Below are positions 54,737 to 63,411 of a stretch of 64,000 nucleotides of DNA, one piece after another. Below the pieces are notes generated by a model that saw only the letters and a list, made by a program, of their open reading frames with translations, was not told where the DNA came from and made no database searches. Positions within the stretch are counted from its first letter, which is position 1, and each line of letters opens with the position of its first letter. The stretch comes from Clostridium bowmanii (GTDB lineage Bacteria; Bacillota; Clostridia; Clostridiales; Clostridiaceae). The DNA is taken from assembly GCF_018861315.1 (NCBI RefSeq), contig NZ_JAHLDL010000017.1:35537-99536 (forward strand), given 5' to 3'. The translations under genes and the position numbers were made by a program.

Positions 54737-55378
54737 TTAGGTTAATAAGTCTAAACTAACAAATCCACCACCAAGCAGGGTTGTGTCAAACCATTTAACC
54801 AAATCTATTTTTTTGATAATTCCATTGTCCAAGATATCTATGTGAGCGGTACTTTCATCTTCTGCATATTCTAGTGAGATAATTGTCACCCAGTGCCAAG
54901 AATCTAGTTGCTTTTCACCCCCATTATCTAGATTAAGAAATGCAATTGGCGTATCATTACACAATGCTTTGTCCAAAAACAATAATAAATGGCTAAAATC
55001 AGGGCGAAGCAACCTATCCCCTTGTATGTTTATAAAACCAAGCTTAATATTTAATGCTCTTGATTTAGAATAATTTACAACAGAGTCATAGAGCAACTTT
55101 GTTGTGGGAATTCCATGCATTGTCGGAGTTACATGATGCCAGACACCTTCCATCATTAATAGTGCCTCACTCTTAGTAATCATGTGAAGTTTCTGACTAG
55201 ATCCACTCCGCATACACTTAAGATAATAAACAATATTTGTTACAACAGTAGGGCCGCATCCAGATCTCCGTTGCCATTCAGTCATATACCATTCCTGATT
55301 ACAGCCATAATAGGTAGTCAAATTATCCTCATCCATTATTTTGAATATATCCCTGTATTTAATTGTTCTTGTGACCAT
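54737..55378 (-). CDS. C39-like cysteine peptidase family protein
   Basis: A 213-aa protein with RRSGCGPTVVTNIVYYL (candidate nucleophile Cys41), a later DSWHWVTIISLEY (His ~167) and IDILDNG (Asp/Asn ~186), matching the order of papain/C39-like peptidases. There is no leader or ABC domain, so it is not a bacteriocin exporter. Substrate unknown. It sits next to spore genes and a pot operon, without evident connection. Confidence 0.72.
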   Translation of the reverse strand: MVTRTIKYRDIFKIMDEDNLTTYYGCNQEWYMTEWQRRSGCGPTVVTNIVYYLKCMRSGSSQKLHMITKSEALLMMEGVWHHVTPTMHGIPTTKLLYDSVVNYSKSRALNIKLGFINIQGDRLLRPDFSHLLLFLDKALCNDTPIAFLNLDNGGEKQLDSWHWVTIISLEYAEDESTAHIDILDNGIIKKIDLVKWFDTTLLGGGFVSLDLLT

Positions 55379-55527
55379 AATTCACCCCCCTTTTCTAAAA
55401 ATAAAATGTCTAATAGCACTTAGTTTTCTTTAAATTATCTGTTTAACTTTACAAATAAACATGAAGCCATTTAGTTTGGACCTCACGTTTATTCGTCTTA
55501 AGTCAAAATGCCATCTTATAGTTTAAT

Positions 55528-56604
55528 CTATTGTTGTTTAAATTCTGACCAAATTAAATCATAATCTTTAGATGCACTACCAGCATCCTCTAAATGTTTT
55601 GCTTTAGTGAATTCTTCGTTAGGTACATATATTGCTTTGTTATCAAGAACACTCTTCGGCATAAACTGCTTAGCTGCTGTAGTAACATTAATATATTCTA
55701 TACTAGTTGTAACTTCACTGCTTACTTTACCATCAAGTACATAGTTTATAAATTTTTCTGCATTTTGTGCGTGGGGTGCTTTTACTGGTATTACTAAGTT
55801 ATCTGTTTCAAACTGCATTCCTTCTTTTGGATAAACAATTTTAAACTTTGAATTACCTTTAAGTGCTGCTGATGCCTGTGAACCCCACATAACTCCAATA
55901 TTTGTATCTCCATTAATTAAGCTAGTCATTGGTGTATCAGCATCAAATACTTTAACGTTAGCTCTTAACTTTTTAAGTTCTGCCTTAGCCTCTGCAAGTT
56001 TTGCTGGATCTGTTTCATTGATACTATAACCAAGTTTTGTTAATGCCATACCTATAACAGATCTTGAGTCTTCTAATAAAACTTCAGATCCTTTTAACGA
56101 AGAATCCCATAAATCGCTTATTCCTTTAATATCTATTTTAACCTTATCTGGATTATAAACTATCATTTGGCTCCCAAGTGAATAAGGCACTGAATACTTA
56201 TTGGTCTTATCATAATATTGACCTAAATAAGCCTTATCCAAATTCTTATAATTAGAAATTGCAGATTGATTAATAGGTTTAAGTAATACACTTTTCTGTT
56301 TTGCCATATTCTGAACCATATAATCAGCGCAAATTATTACATCATATTGACCACCTTTAGCTGCTTGTAACTTTGCTAGCATCTCTTCATTTGTTGAGAA
56401 GTTGCTATAATTGACCTTAATTCCTGTGCTTTTTTCAAAGCCTTTAACAACAGTATCTGGAACATAATTTGCCCACGTATAAATATTGACTATTTTTTCA
56501 GTATTGGACTTTGTTGTACTTGATTTTGAGCAACCTACAAGTGTAATGCCTATAACTGAAACTGTAAATAAAATAATTAGTGCTTTAAATTGCTTTTTTA
56601 ACAT
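55528..56604 (-). CDS. potD: Spermidine/putrescine-binding lipoprotein
   Basis: A 358-aa periplasmic-type binding protein. The lipobox is LVGC with lipidated Cys25, and NIYTWANYVPDTVVKGFEKST is the opening of PotD/PotF proteins, which bind polyamines through conserved Trp and Asp residues. Last gene of the potABCD operon. Confidence 0.92.
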   Translation of the reverse strand: MLKKQFKALIILFTVSVIGITLVGCSKSSTTKSNTEKIVNIYTWANYVPDTVVKGFEKSTGIKVNYSNFSTNEEMLAKLQAAKGGQYDVIICADYMVQNMAKQKSVLLKPINQSAISNYKNLDKAYLGQYYDKTNKYSVPYSLGSQMIVYNPDKVKIDIKGISDLWDSSLKGSEVLLEDSRSVIGMALTKLGYSINETDPAKLAEAKAELKKLRANVKVFDADTPMTSLINGDTNIGVMWGSQASAALKGNSKFKIVYPKEGMQFETDNLVIPVKAPHAQNAEKFINYVLDGKVSSEVTTSIEYINVTTAAKQFMPKSVLDNKAIYVPNEEFTKAKHLEDAGSASKDYDLIWSEFKQQ

Positions 56605-56657
56605 ACAAATACCCCCTGATTTTCTTGATAAGTATAAAATTTTGTTCTAAATGTATT

Positions 56658-57440
56658 TTATTTATCTCTATTAAGTTTTATACCTTGTGATAATATTAAA
56701 ACAAAAAAAGTTGTCAATAACATGATTGTACACAATGCATTTATTTCAGGTGAAAGCCCAAATTTTAGCATTGAAAATATTTTAATTGGAAGTGTGGTAC
56801 TTTCTGGTCCACTTATGAAAATATTTATTATAACATCATCTAGTGATAATGCAAACGCCAGCATAGAACCCGAAATTATTGCTGGAAAAATAGATGGAAG
56901 TGTAATTGTTCTAAACACAGTAATTTTTGAGGCGCCTAAATCCATTGCTGCCTCTTCAATTGACATGTCAAAGTCTGCAAGTCTTGATTTAACATTTATA
57001 AGTACAAATGGTATACAAAATGTTGTATGTGCAAGTACTAATGTAAATATACCAAAATCCAATTGAAGCACTGAGAAAAATACAAGTAGCGATATTCCCA
57101 TAATTATTTCTGGGATTACAATTGGAATATAGAGAAGTAAATCTATAATTCCTTTTCCTTTGAACTTATGCCTCTTTAGCCCAAGAGCTCCAATCGTTCC
57201 AATTATTGCTGAGATAATAGTGCTTAAAGTTGCAATGGTTAAACTGTTCATAAGTGCATTAAGTACATCGTCATCATTAAATAACTTGGTGTACCAATCA
57301 AGAGTAAATCCACTAAAAACTACATTTGACTCAGCAGAATTAAAGGAGTACATAATAATTATTACAAATGGTACATATAAAAATGCAAATATACAAAATA
57401 TATATGTTCTTTCTACTACTTTTGATAATTTTGAATCCAT
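56658..57440 (-). CDS. potC: Spermidine/putrescine ABC permease PotC
   Basis: A 260-aa permease with six hydrophobic segments and the EAA loop EEAAMDLGASKITVFRTITLPSI. It overlaps potB by one base (57440), so translation is coupled. The partner of PotB in the polyamine importer. Confidence 0.93.
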   Translation of the reverse strand: MDSKLSKVVERTYIFCIFAFLYVPFVIIIMYSFNSAESNVVFSGFTLDWYTKLFNDDDVLNALMNSLTIATLSTIISAIIGTIGALGLKRHKFKGKGIIDLLLYIPIVIPEIIMGISLLVFFSVLQLDFGIFTLVLAHTTFCIPFVLINVKSRLADFDMSIEEAAMDLGASKITVFRTITLPSIFPAIISGSMLAFALSLDDVIINIFISGPESTTLPIKIFSMLKFGLSPEINALCTIMLLTTFFVLILSQGIKLNRDK

Positions 57441-58297
57441 TAGAACACCTCCGTGTCTAATTTTTTACCAATGATTTTTACATAAAATAAAATTAAAATT
57501 AAGGATATAAAAATCATCACAATTGATAACGCAGCGCCAAATGGCCAATCGTTTGCTTGTAAGAATTGATTTCTAATAAGATTTCCAATAAGCATTACAT
57601 TGCTTCCACCCATTAGGTCTGGTATGAAAAATAGCCCTACAGAAGGGACAAACACTAAAATGCAGCCAGCAACTATTCCTGGCATAGTTAGAGGTAATGT
57701 AATGCTTATAAAAGTCTTCAAGCTACTTGCCCCAAGATCTTTAGAGGCTTCTAAATAAGCTTTATCCAGTTTATCTATAGAATTGTACAGTGGAAGCACC
57801 ATAAAAGGAAACATTGTATATATCATTCCAATCATTACTGCTCCATAGGAATATAACATCTTTAATGGTTCCTTAATAATTCCAGTTATAAGTAGTATAT
57901 GATTTAATGATCCATTGGTGCTTAAGATTACAATCCAGCCATAAGTACGTATTAATGAATTAGTTAAGAATGGTGCCATTATTAAAAGCATTATTACAAT
58001 TTTATATTTTTTTATCTTAGTTGCAAAGTATGCAAAAGGATATCCAAAAACCAAGGTAAATAACGTTGTAACAAATGCTACTACTATAGAGTCCCAAAAC
58101 ACCTTAACATATAGTGAACTGGCCATTCTTGTATAATTTGAAATTGTTGGTATATATACTATGGAACCGTCATCCCCTCTTTGCATAAAACTAATAAACA
58201 CAATATACAAAAGTGGTATTGCAACAAAGAAAAGCATCCAGAAGGATATTGGCCCTATAGTTAAACCCTTTAAAATATATTTTTTTTTCTTTTCCAT
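57440..58297 (-). CDS. potB: Spermidine/putrescine ABC permease PotB
   Basis: A 285-aa permease with six hydrophobic segments and the EAA loop EASKDLGASSLKTFISITLPLTM. Between potA (8-bp gap) and potC (1-bp overlap) in the standard operon order. Confidence 0.93.
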   Translation of the reverse strand: MEKKKKYILKGLTIGPISFWMLFFVAIPLLYIVFISFMQRGDDGSIVYIPTISNYTRMASSLYVKVFWDSIVVAFVTTLFTLVFGYPFAYFATKIKKYKIVIMLLIMAPFLTNSLIRTYGWIVILSTNGSLNHILLITGIIKEPLKMLYSYGAVMIGMIYTMFPFMVLPLYNSIDKLDKAYLEASKDLGASSLKTFISITLPLTMPGIVAGCILVFVPSVGLFFIPDLMGGSNVMLIGNLIRNQFLQANDWPFGAALSIVMIFISLILILFYVKIIGKKLDTEVF

Positions 58298-58305
58298 TTT
58301 TTCAC

Positions 58306-59379
58306 CTAACCTTCTTCAACTATAACTACATCTTCAGGTTCAAAGGACATCCAAACATCACTACCTATACCTATTAAGTCCTTTTTTTTATCATAATCGC
58401 AAGCTATAATTTCCAGCCCGCTTTCAAGTTCCATAGTAGTTTTAATAATAGATCCGATATAGCTATGTTCTTTTATTATTGCTTTAAGTCCAAATTGTGA
58501 TTTTACCTTACTATACTTAATGTTTTCAGGTCTTATTAAAATATAACTTTCTTTATTTTTCGAATTTTCATAATTTTTATAATCCACATTCATCTCATTT
58601 TCACCAAAGTGAACAGATATCTTTCCTTCGTCTATCTTTTTTATTTGAGCCTTAATTAAATTGGATTCTCCAATAAAACTTGCTACAAATTTTGTTTGTG
58701 GCCTCTCATATATATCTTCAGGTGTGCCTACCTGCTCTATAACTCCTTCATTCATTACTGCTATCCGATCAGACATATTAAGCGCTTCCTCTTGGTCATG
58801 AGTAACATATACAAAGGTAATCTGTAATTTTTTCTGCAGTTTTTTGAGTTCAACTTGCATTTGTCTCCTAAGTTTTAAATCAAGCGCACCTAAAGGTTCA
58901 TCTAAAAGTAGTATTTGCGGGTTATTTATTAGCGCCCTTCCTATTGCAACTCTTTGTTTTTGACCACCGCTTAATTGGTCTGTTTTTCTTTTTTCATATC
59001 CCTCTAGTTGTACTAAATTAAGCATTTCTATAACTCTTTTTTTTATTTCTACCTTATTAACCTTTCTGATTTTTAGACCATAGGCTATATTATCATATAC
59101 ATTCATATGTGGAAATAATGCATAATTTTGAAATACTGTATTTACATTTCTCTCATTAGGCTGTTTATTTTCAACATGTTTGCCTTCAAGTAGAAGACTA
59201 CCACTTGTTAAAGTTTCAAAACCTGCTATTATTCTTAATGTTGTTGTTTTCCCACAACCACTTGGCCCTAGTAGTGTTAAAAACTCACCTTTGTTTATCG
59301 TGAGCGATATATTCTTAATAACTTCTTGATTTTCAAATTTTTTTACTATATTATCCATTTCTAATATAACTTCTAACAA
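58306..59379 (-). CDS. potA: Spermidine/putrescine ABC ATPase PotA
   Basis: A 357-aa ATPase with Walker [10 protein letters not shown] (38-46), signature [12 protein letters not shown], Walker [13 protein letters not shown] and a C-terminal TOBE-like domain (~270-355). The start TTG at 59379 is taken because the gggagg ribosome binding site lies 10 bases before it, whereas the next ATG (59358) is 31 bases away. First gene of the operon. Energises polyamine import. Confidence 0.94.
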   Translation of the reverse strand: MLEVILEMDNIVKKFENQEVIKNISLTINKGEFLTLLGPSGCGKTTTLRIIAGFETLTSGSLLLEGKHVENKQPNERNVNTVFQNYALFPHMNVYDNIAYGLKIRKVNKVEIKKRVIEMLNLVQLEGYEKRKTDQLSGGQKQRVAIGRALINNPQILLLDEPLGALDLKLRRQMQVELKKLQKKLQITFVYVTHDQEEALNMSDRIAVMNEGVIEQVGTPEDIYERPQTKFVASFIGESNLIKAQIKKIDEGKISVHFGENEMNVDYKNYENSKNKESYILIRPENIKYSKVKSQFGLKAIIKEHSYIGSIIKTTMELESGLEIIACDYDKKKDLIGIGSDVWMSFEPEDVVIVEEG

Positions 59380-59784
59380 TTTTTAAATCCCTCCCGTATC
59401 ACTTATGCTACAATTAACAATTTTTAAGAATTACTTCATACCATAATATTAATTAATTGATGGTATGAATGAATTAAATATGGTCCACCTTCCTAAACAC
59501 AAAAATTATAAATAACTACTTTAATGTTACCAAACAATAATACAGGTTTAATAGTGTTACAATTATTATACTACATTATAATTTTTTTTGATTCTCTTGG
59601 GTAATTTTTATGATTATTATTTATTATATAACATCAATATTGTAAATGGTTATCGTACAATTCAATAATTGTATTTAGATATAGTATACAAGCCATTTAA
59701 ATTATTTATGTGTAAAAATACAATGAACTAAAACGAATTGATTTCATTTATTATTTTGACGGATTTTTGACGAATATTTTTTCC
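59380..59784. other. AT-rich spacer upstream of potA
   Basis: About 400 bp without a gene. It should hold the pot operon promoter; no clear operator, riboswitch or repeat is seen. Confidence 0.4.
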
Positions 59785-59813
59785 AAACAGCTAGAGCTTG
59801 TATCTAGCTGTTT
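59785..59813. terminator. Hairpin at the end of the tiny SOS-type ORF
   Basis: aaacagctaga pairs with tctagctgttt (59785-59795 with 59803-59813), 7-base loop. It contains the stop codon of the 27-aa ORF, and has a T-rich tail only on the plus strand. Confidence 0.6.
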
Positions 59814-59887
59814 TCTATTTCTTTAATTATTTCGTCCAAGACATCGTAAATATCTTCTTCATCCTCTTTATCTTTTACTCCCTCCAT
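59804..59887 (-). CDS. Acidic 27-aa peptide behind a LexA-type promoter
   Basis: A short ORF beginning MEGVKDKEDEEDIYDVLDE, strongly acidic and helical. It has a gaggggga ribosome binding site ~8 bases before the ATG and lies ~68 nt behind a promoter whose spacer holds a GAAC-N4-GTTC box. This combination of signals suggests that it is expressed, perhaps on DNA damage. Its size and amphipathic acidic helix might suit a regulator or inhibitor, but nothing in the sequence shows this. Confidence 0.5.
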   Translation of the reverse strand: MEGVKDKEDEEDIYDVLDEIIKEIENS

Positions 59888-59961
59888 AATTTTATCCCCC
59901 TCATCTTATTTGTCTAATTTTCCATATGTATCCTTAGTATATTAATAATAACACGTTCACA

Positions 59962-59991
59962 TAAATAGAACAAGTGTTCTCATACAGTCAA
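59962..59991 (-). promoter_or_regulatory. Promoter with LexA-type box between -35 and -10
   Basis: TTGACT (RC of 59986-59991), 18-bp spacer, TATTTA (RC of 59962-59967). The spacer contains the palindrome agaacaagtgttct (59967-59980), which fits the LexA core GAAC-RNRY-GTTC perfectly. Repressor binding here would block RNA polymerase. Confidence 0.6.
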
Positions 59992-60056
59992 CAAGATATT
60001 TGCCTATTTCCTATAGTCTATATCTTGCTTAATCTCCTACATTATAAATCGGAATC

Positions 60057-60075
60057 CTATCGAGCACCTCGATAG
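60057..60075. repeat. Isolated 8-bp hairpin
   Basis: ctatcgag/ctcgatag with loop CAC (60057-60075); 8 bp with no T-run, so it is not a usual terminator. Role unknown. Confidence 0.35.
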
Positions 60076-60157
60076 TTTCGACATTATCACACTAAACACT
60101 TACAAAATGCCCTCTAATATCTTATATACAAACATATTTAAAATATCATCAAAGTCT

Positions 60158-60274
60158 ATGGATAATTATAGATTAAAAATAAAAAATATTAGAAAATTAA
60201 AAAATATGTCAGTGATAAAACTTGCAAATAAAATAGGAATAAAAAAAGCACTGGTCAATGGATGTACTCCATAA
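60158..60274 (+). pseudogene. Truncated XRE-family regulator (N-terminal HTH stub)
   Basis: ATG 60158 opens MDNYRLKIKNIRKLKNMSV then IKLANKIGIKKALVNG, which is the first two or three helices of an XRE/Cro helix-turn-helix, and ends in a TAA after 38 codons. No ribosome binding site and no C-terminal part. It is read as a remnant, though a very small DNA-binding protein cannot be ruled out. Confidence 0.6.
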
Positions 60275-60283
60275 TCCGGTGCC
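60241..60283 (-). terminator. Terminator of the broken OB-fold gene
   Basis: gcactgg/ccggtgc (60248-60254 with 60276-60282, one mismatch) with an inner atgga/tccat hairpin, then TTTTTTT on the minus strand. Confidence 0.7.
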
Positions 60284-60301
60284 CTTTATCTGTTAGTTTA
60301 C

Positions 60302-61269
60302 TTAGTTAATTATATCCGCCATTACTAATGGAATAGTTATATTTCCACCCATGGTAGATTCATAAGTGTAAACACCTTGAGATACTCCTTTAAGATTAAT
60401 AACATCATTTTCTAATATTCTTGAATCTACTATACTAGGCTCATATCCAACCAACAGTATAGTATCATAATCATCATTTACTGCAACTCTCAAAGTTACC
60501 ATTGTAGCTTCTTCTGTAACTTGTATTACCGTTCCCGAAAATTTAACTTTTTTATTTTTAAATTATCAGGTGTTCTAGCTAATTGAGAATATGTTATTCC
60601 GGTATCATATGCTACCTTTTTTGCTTGTGCTGCAGCAGCTGTAGCTCTTTTATCTGATAATATTTTTGCATCAGCTACTTTTTTATCTGATATAGCCTTT
60701 GCATCTGCTATCGCTTTAGCTTTAGCACCATCTTTAGCCTTTTGAGCTGCAATTACTTTTGAATCTGCATCAGCTTTGACTTTAACGGCTGCATCATCTT
60801 TAATTTTCTATTCTGCCTTTGCTTGAGCATCTACTTTTAGTTTAGCTTCATTTTTAGCTTGAGCATCTAGCTTTGCCTTTGCATCTGTTAGTAATTTAGC
60901 ATTAGCTTGAGCCTCCTCTTGAACCTTGGCATCCGCTTTTATCTTTTTATCTGCTTCTAGTTTAACACTTGCAACCAATTTTTCTTGCTTAAATTGTGTT
61001 GAATAGAAATTAGGCAAGTTGACAAATATTATTGACATAAAAATAATAACTAGCAGTGTTCCAATAGCTTTGTTGGATTTCTTCCTTGATTTGAATAATT
61101 GTAATTTATTTCTAATTCCGCCTACATTCGCGATTAATATAAATGGTATAAATAAAAATAAAAATCTTTCAATAAATGTTATTATTTTATAACCCACTGT
61201 AATTCCTTCAAACATTAACAAAAAAATATCATAAATAAATAGCCTATAATTGCAATGATTTTCTTCCAC
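60302..61269 (-). pseudogene. Membrane-anchored coiled-coil protein with C-terminal OB-fold-like domain, broken twice
   Basis: One ancestral gene is now three pieces. The 5' part (61269-60808) has two membrane helices and a long Ala/Lys-rich coiled coil, ending at an in-frame TAG. The same frame continues through more coiled coil (KVADAKILSDKRATAAAAQ) to ~60548, where a lost A in an A-run shifts into the last part, which encodes KFSGTVIQVTEE and NDYDTILLVGYEPS. The C-terminal domain resembles the OB-fold-like domain found in several Firmicute surface proteins. Function unknown. Confidence 0.78.
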
Positions 61270-61876
61270 TTTTTTTCTGTCCTAAATCCTGGTACTTATT
61301 TTAAAAAATTATTCATTGATCTTATCCCTCTTTGGTTTCATGCATCTAATCATATTACAATTTACATTTCTATATAACTTTTCATATTCCTTTAAAATTT
61401 GACAAAAACATTTAAAAAAATACCTGATGCTAGTAACTAAATAACCTCAGGCTCTATAAAACATCATATTATTTTATTGTATTTAATGAATAAAATTTAT
61501 ATAATAGTCTATAATTTAAATATCCTTTTTTATTTTAACTAACTATAATACTGCGCTGGACCACACCGGTGCAGGTGGATATTATTTCTAAATCTTAAAT
61601 AATATCCACCTGCAGGTACCCAACTCATATCTAATCTCAAATAGCTTATTAGCTCCATTAACCACCCTTTGGCACTTATAAACCAGCATATTTTATGTTT
61701 AGTGAGACACTGTACAACAAGTACAACAACCTATTAAACTCTCACTTCTTTTCTTTTTATACTCTTTTACACGTATAACATGTTGATACCTTTCTTGATA
61801 GTTCATCTAATAAAAATACTCCGAACGAAATAAATTGTGACTATTTATTTTTGTTGGAAATGGAATTCAAGTAAAA
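61270..61876. other. Spacer with a long hairpin and a doubtful small ORF
   Basis: Nearly 600 bp with no clear gene. It contains a 17-bp hairpin (61571-61613) and, on the minus strand, a 35-codon frame (61699-61806) starting MNYQERYQHVIRVKEYKKKR and ending GCCTCCTVSH with only a weak, distant Shine-Dalgarno sequence. It could be a cysteine-rich peptide or chance. Confidence 0.4.
61571..61613. repeat. Long perfect hairpin
   Basis: A 17-bp perfect stem (61571-61587 with 61597-61613), 9-base loop, flanked by GGT/ACC-type bases and without a T-run. It may be the end of a lost element, or a processing site. Confidence 0.5.
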
Positions 61877-61896
61877 AAAGAGCATTTCTGCTCTTT
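61877..61896 (-). terminator. Terminator of the glycyl radical enzyme remnant
   Basis: An 8-bp stem aaagagca/tgctcttt with loop TTTC, followed by a T-run on the minus strand. Confidence 0.85.
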
Positions 61897-61935
61897 AAAA
61901 CTAGTTCCATATATCTTTAGTAAGTTCTGTACATT

Positions 61936-63399
61936 TTACTCTATCACTGTACGACTGATGATTTCATCCTGTACTTCCTTGAAAAGTTCGACAAAAAGGC
62001 ACAGTATCCTGCAACACGAACAATAATATCTCTATATTCTTCAGGGCGACATTGAGCTTGTAGTAATGTTTTGTTATCGACGCAATTGAATTGCATCTGA
62101 GCATTACCCATAATTGAGGCGGTGCGTAGCAAGGTAATCAATCCCTCCCTACCTTCAGGAGTATTCAAAGAACTACTGCTTATTTTAAAGTTATGAGCCA
62201 TTCCAAGACTCATTGATTCAACATTAATCTTGGATACAGACTTTATGATTGACGTCGGCCCTTTTGTATCAGCGCCCTGAGAAGGACTCATTGCGTCAGA
62301 CAGTGGTGCACCGGAAAGGCGCCCATTGGGTGTTGCTCCAATCATCTCTCCCAAAGGTGTATTAAATGACTGTGACAAAGTGCCATGGATTTGTCTTGCA
62401 TAAAGTGACTTGTGCTGATTGATTCTGTGTTCTGTATAATCAACAATATCAGTGGCAATTAGATCGGCATAGTTGTCGTCATTACCATATTTAGGTGCAT
62501 AAAGGCAGTCATGAAGTATTTGTTCGTGCCCTTCCCAATTGGCATCAAGAGCATTTTTAATATCTGTAAGTGTGTATTTTTCATCATCATAAACAAGTTT
62601 TTTAATCGCAGCCATACTGTCGACATATGTACCCAGTCCTGCAAATATTGTTCCCGGTCCTTCATAAAGAACAGCTCCACCGGCAGTCACATCTTTACCT
62701 GTTTGCATGCAACCGTCAACAAACAGTGACATATAAGGAGTAGGCGTAACATCTCTAAAAATTTGCTGTATTAGAACAGTACCCCTAGCATTCATCTCCA
62801 GCAGATAGTCAAGCTGTCGTTTCACAGCAGTATCAAATTGTTCATAAGTGGTCAATGCTTCCAGTTCTCCGGTATCTAGCCACTGCTTGCTTCCATAGGA
62901 CTTAAGAACACCACGATTGAATACCATTTCAATTGTAATAGGCCATTGTGTAAATCCACCTACTGTCCACTGGTGAATACGTCCGGATTTTTGCGGTTCC
63001 ACACATCCCATAAGACAATAGTCACGAGAATCTTCAAAATCAAAGCCTTTCCTGAGCATCATTTTAATATGCGCATCATCAAAATGACACGCAGGCATAC
63101 CGCTGCCGGCTTTGATAATTTCCACAATTTTTTCTAAATATCTGTGTGGAGATTGATTATAGATACGGCAAGCAAGTGACGGCTGGTATATCTTAACTTT
63201 TTCCACAGCGTCCATAATCAGATATGTTAATTTGTTTGTGCCATCTCCTCCTTCACGTTTCTGTCCACCTACAGTCATGTTGATAAAAGGCATATATCCC
63301 GCAAAATACTTGACGCTAGCTTGCGGTGTATACCAAATCATTTCTGAGCATTTGATCATGAAACAACCCATAAGTTCAAAAGCCTGCTCTTGTATATGT
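61936..63399 (-). pseudogene. CutC-like glycyl radical enzyme (choline TMA-lyase type), truncated and frameshifted
   Basis: The active-site motif is intact: LMGCVEPQKSGRIHQWT with the thiyl Cys, the Glu of GCVEP and the Thr that bind choline in CutC. SAGGAV-, GLGTYVDSMAAIKKLVYDD and ATPNGRLSGAPLSD further fit CutC. The 5' ~300 residues are gone at the border with an insertion sequence, and a TAA stands in frame at 63399-63401. Near the 3' end a T is missing in a T-run (~61992), so the glycyl loop RVAGYCAF is followed by a shifted tail instead of FVELFKEVQDEIISRT; the natural stop would be at 61936. CutC converts choline to trimethylamine and acetaldehyde. No activase gene is in the window. 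Confidence 0.85.
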
Positions 63400-63411
63400 T
63401 AATCTAAAACT

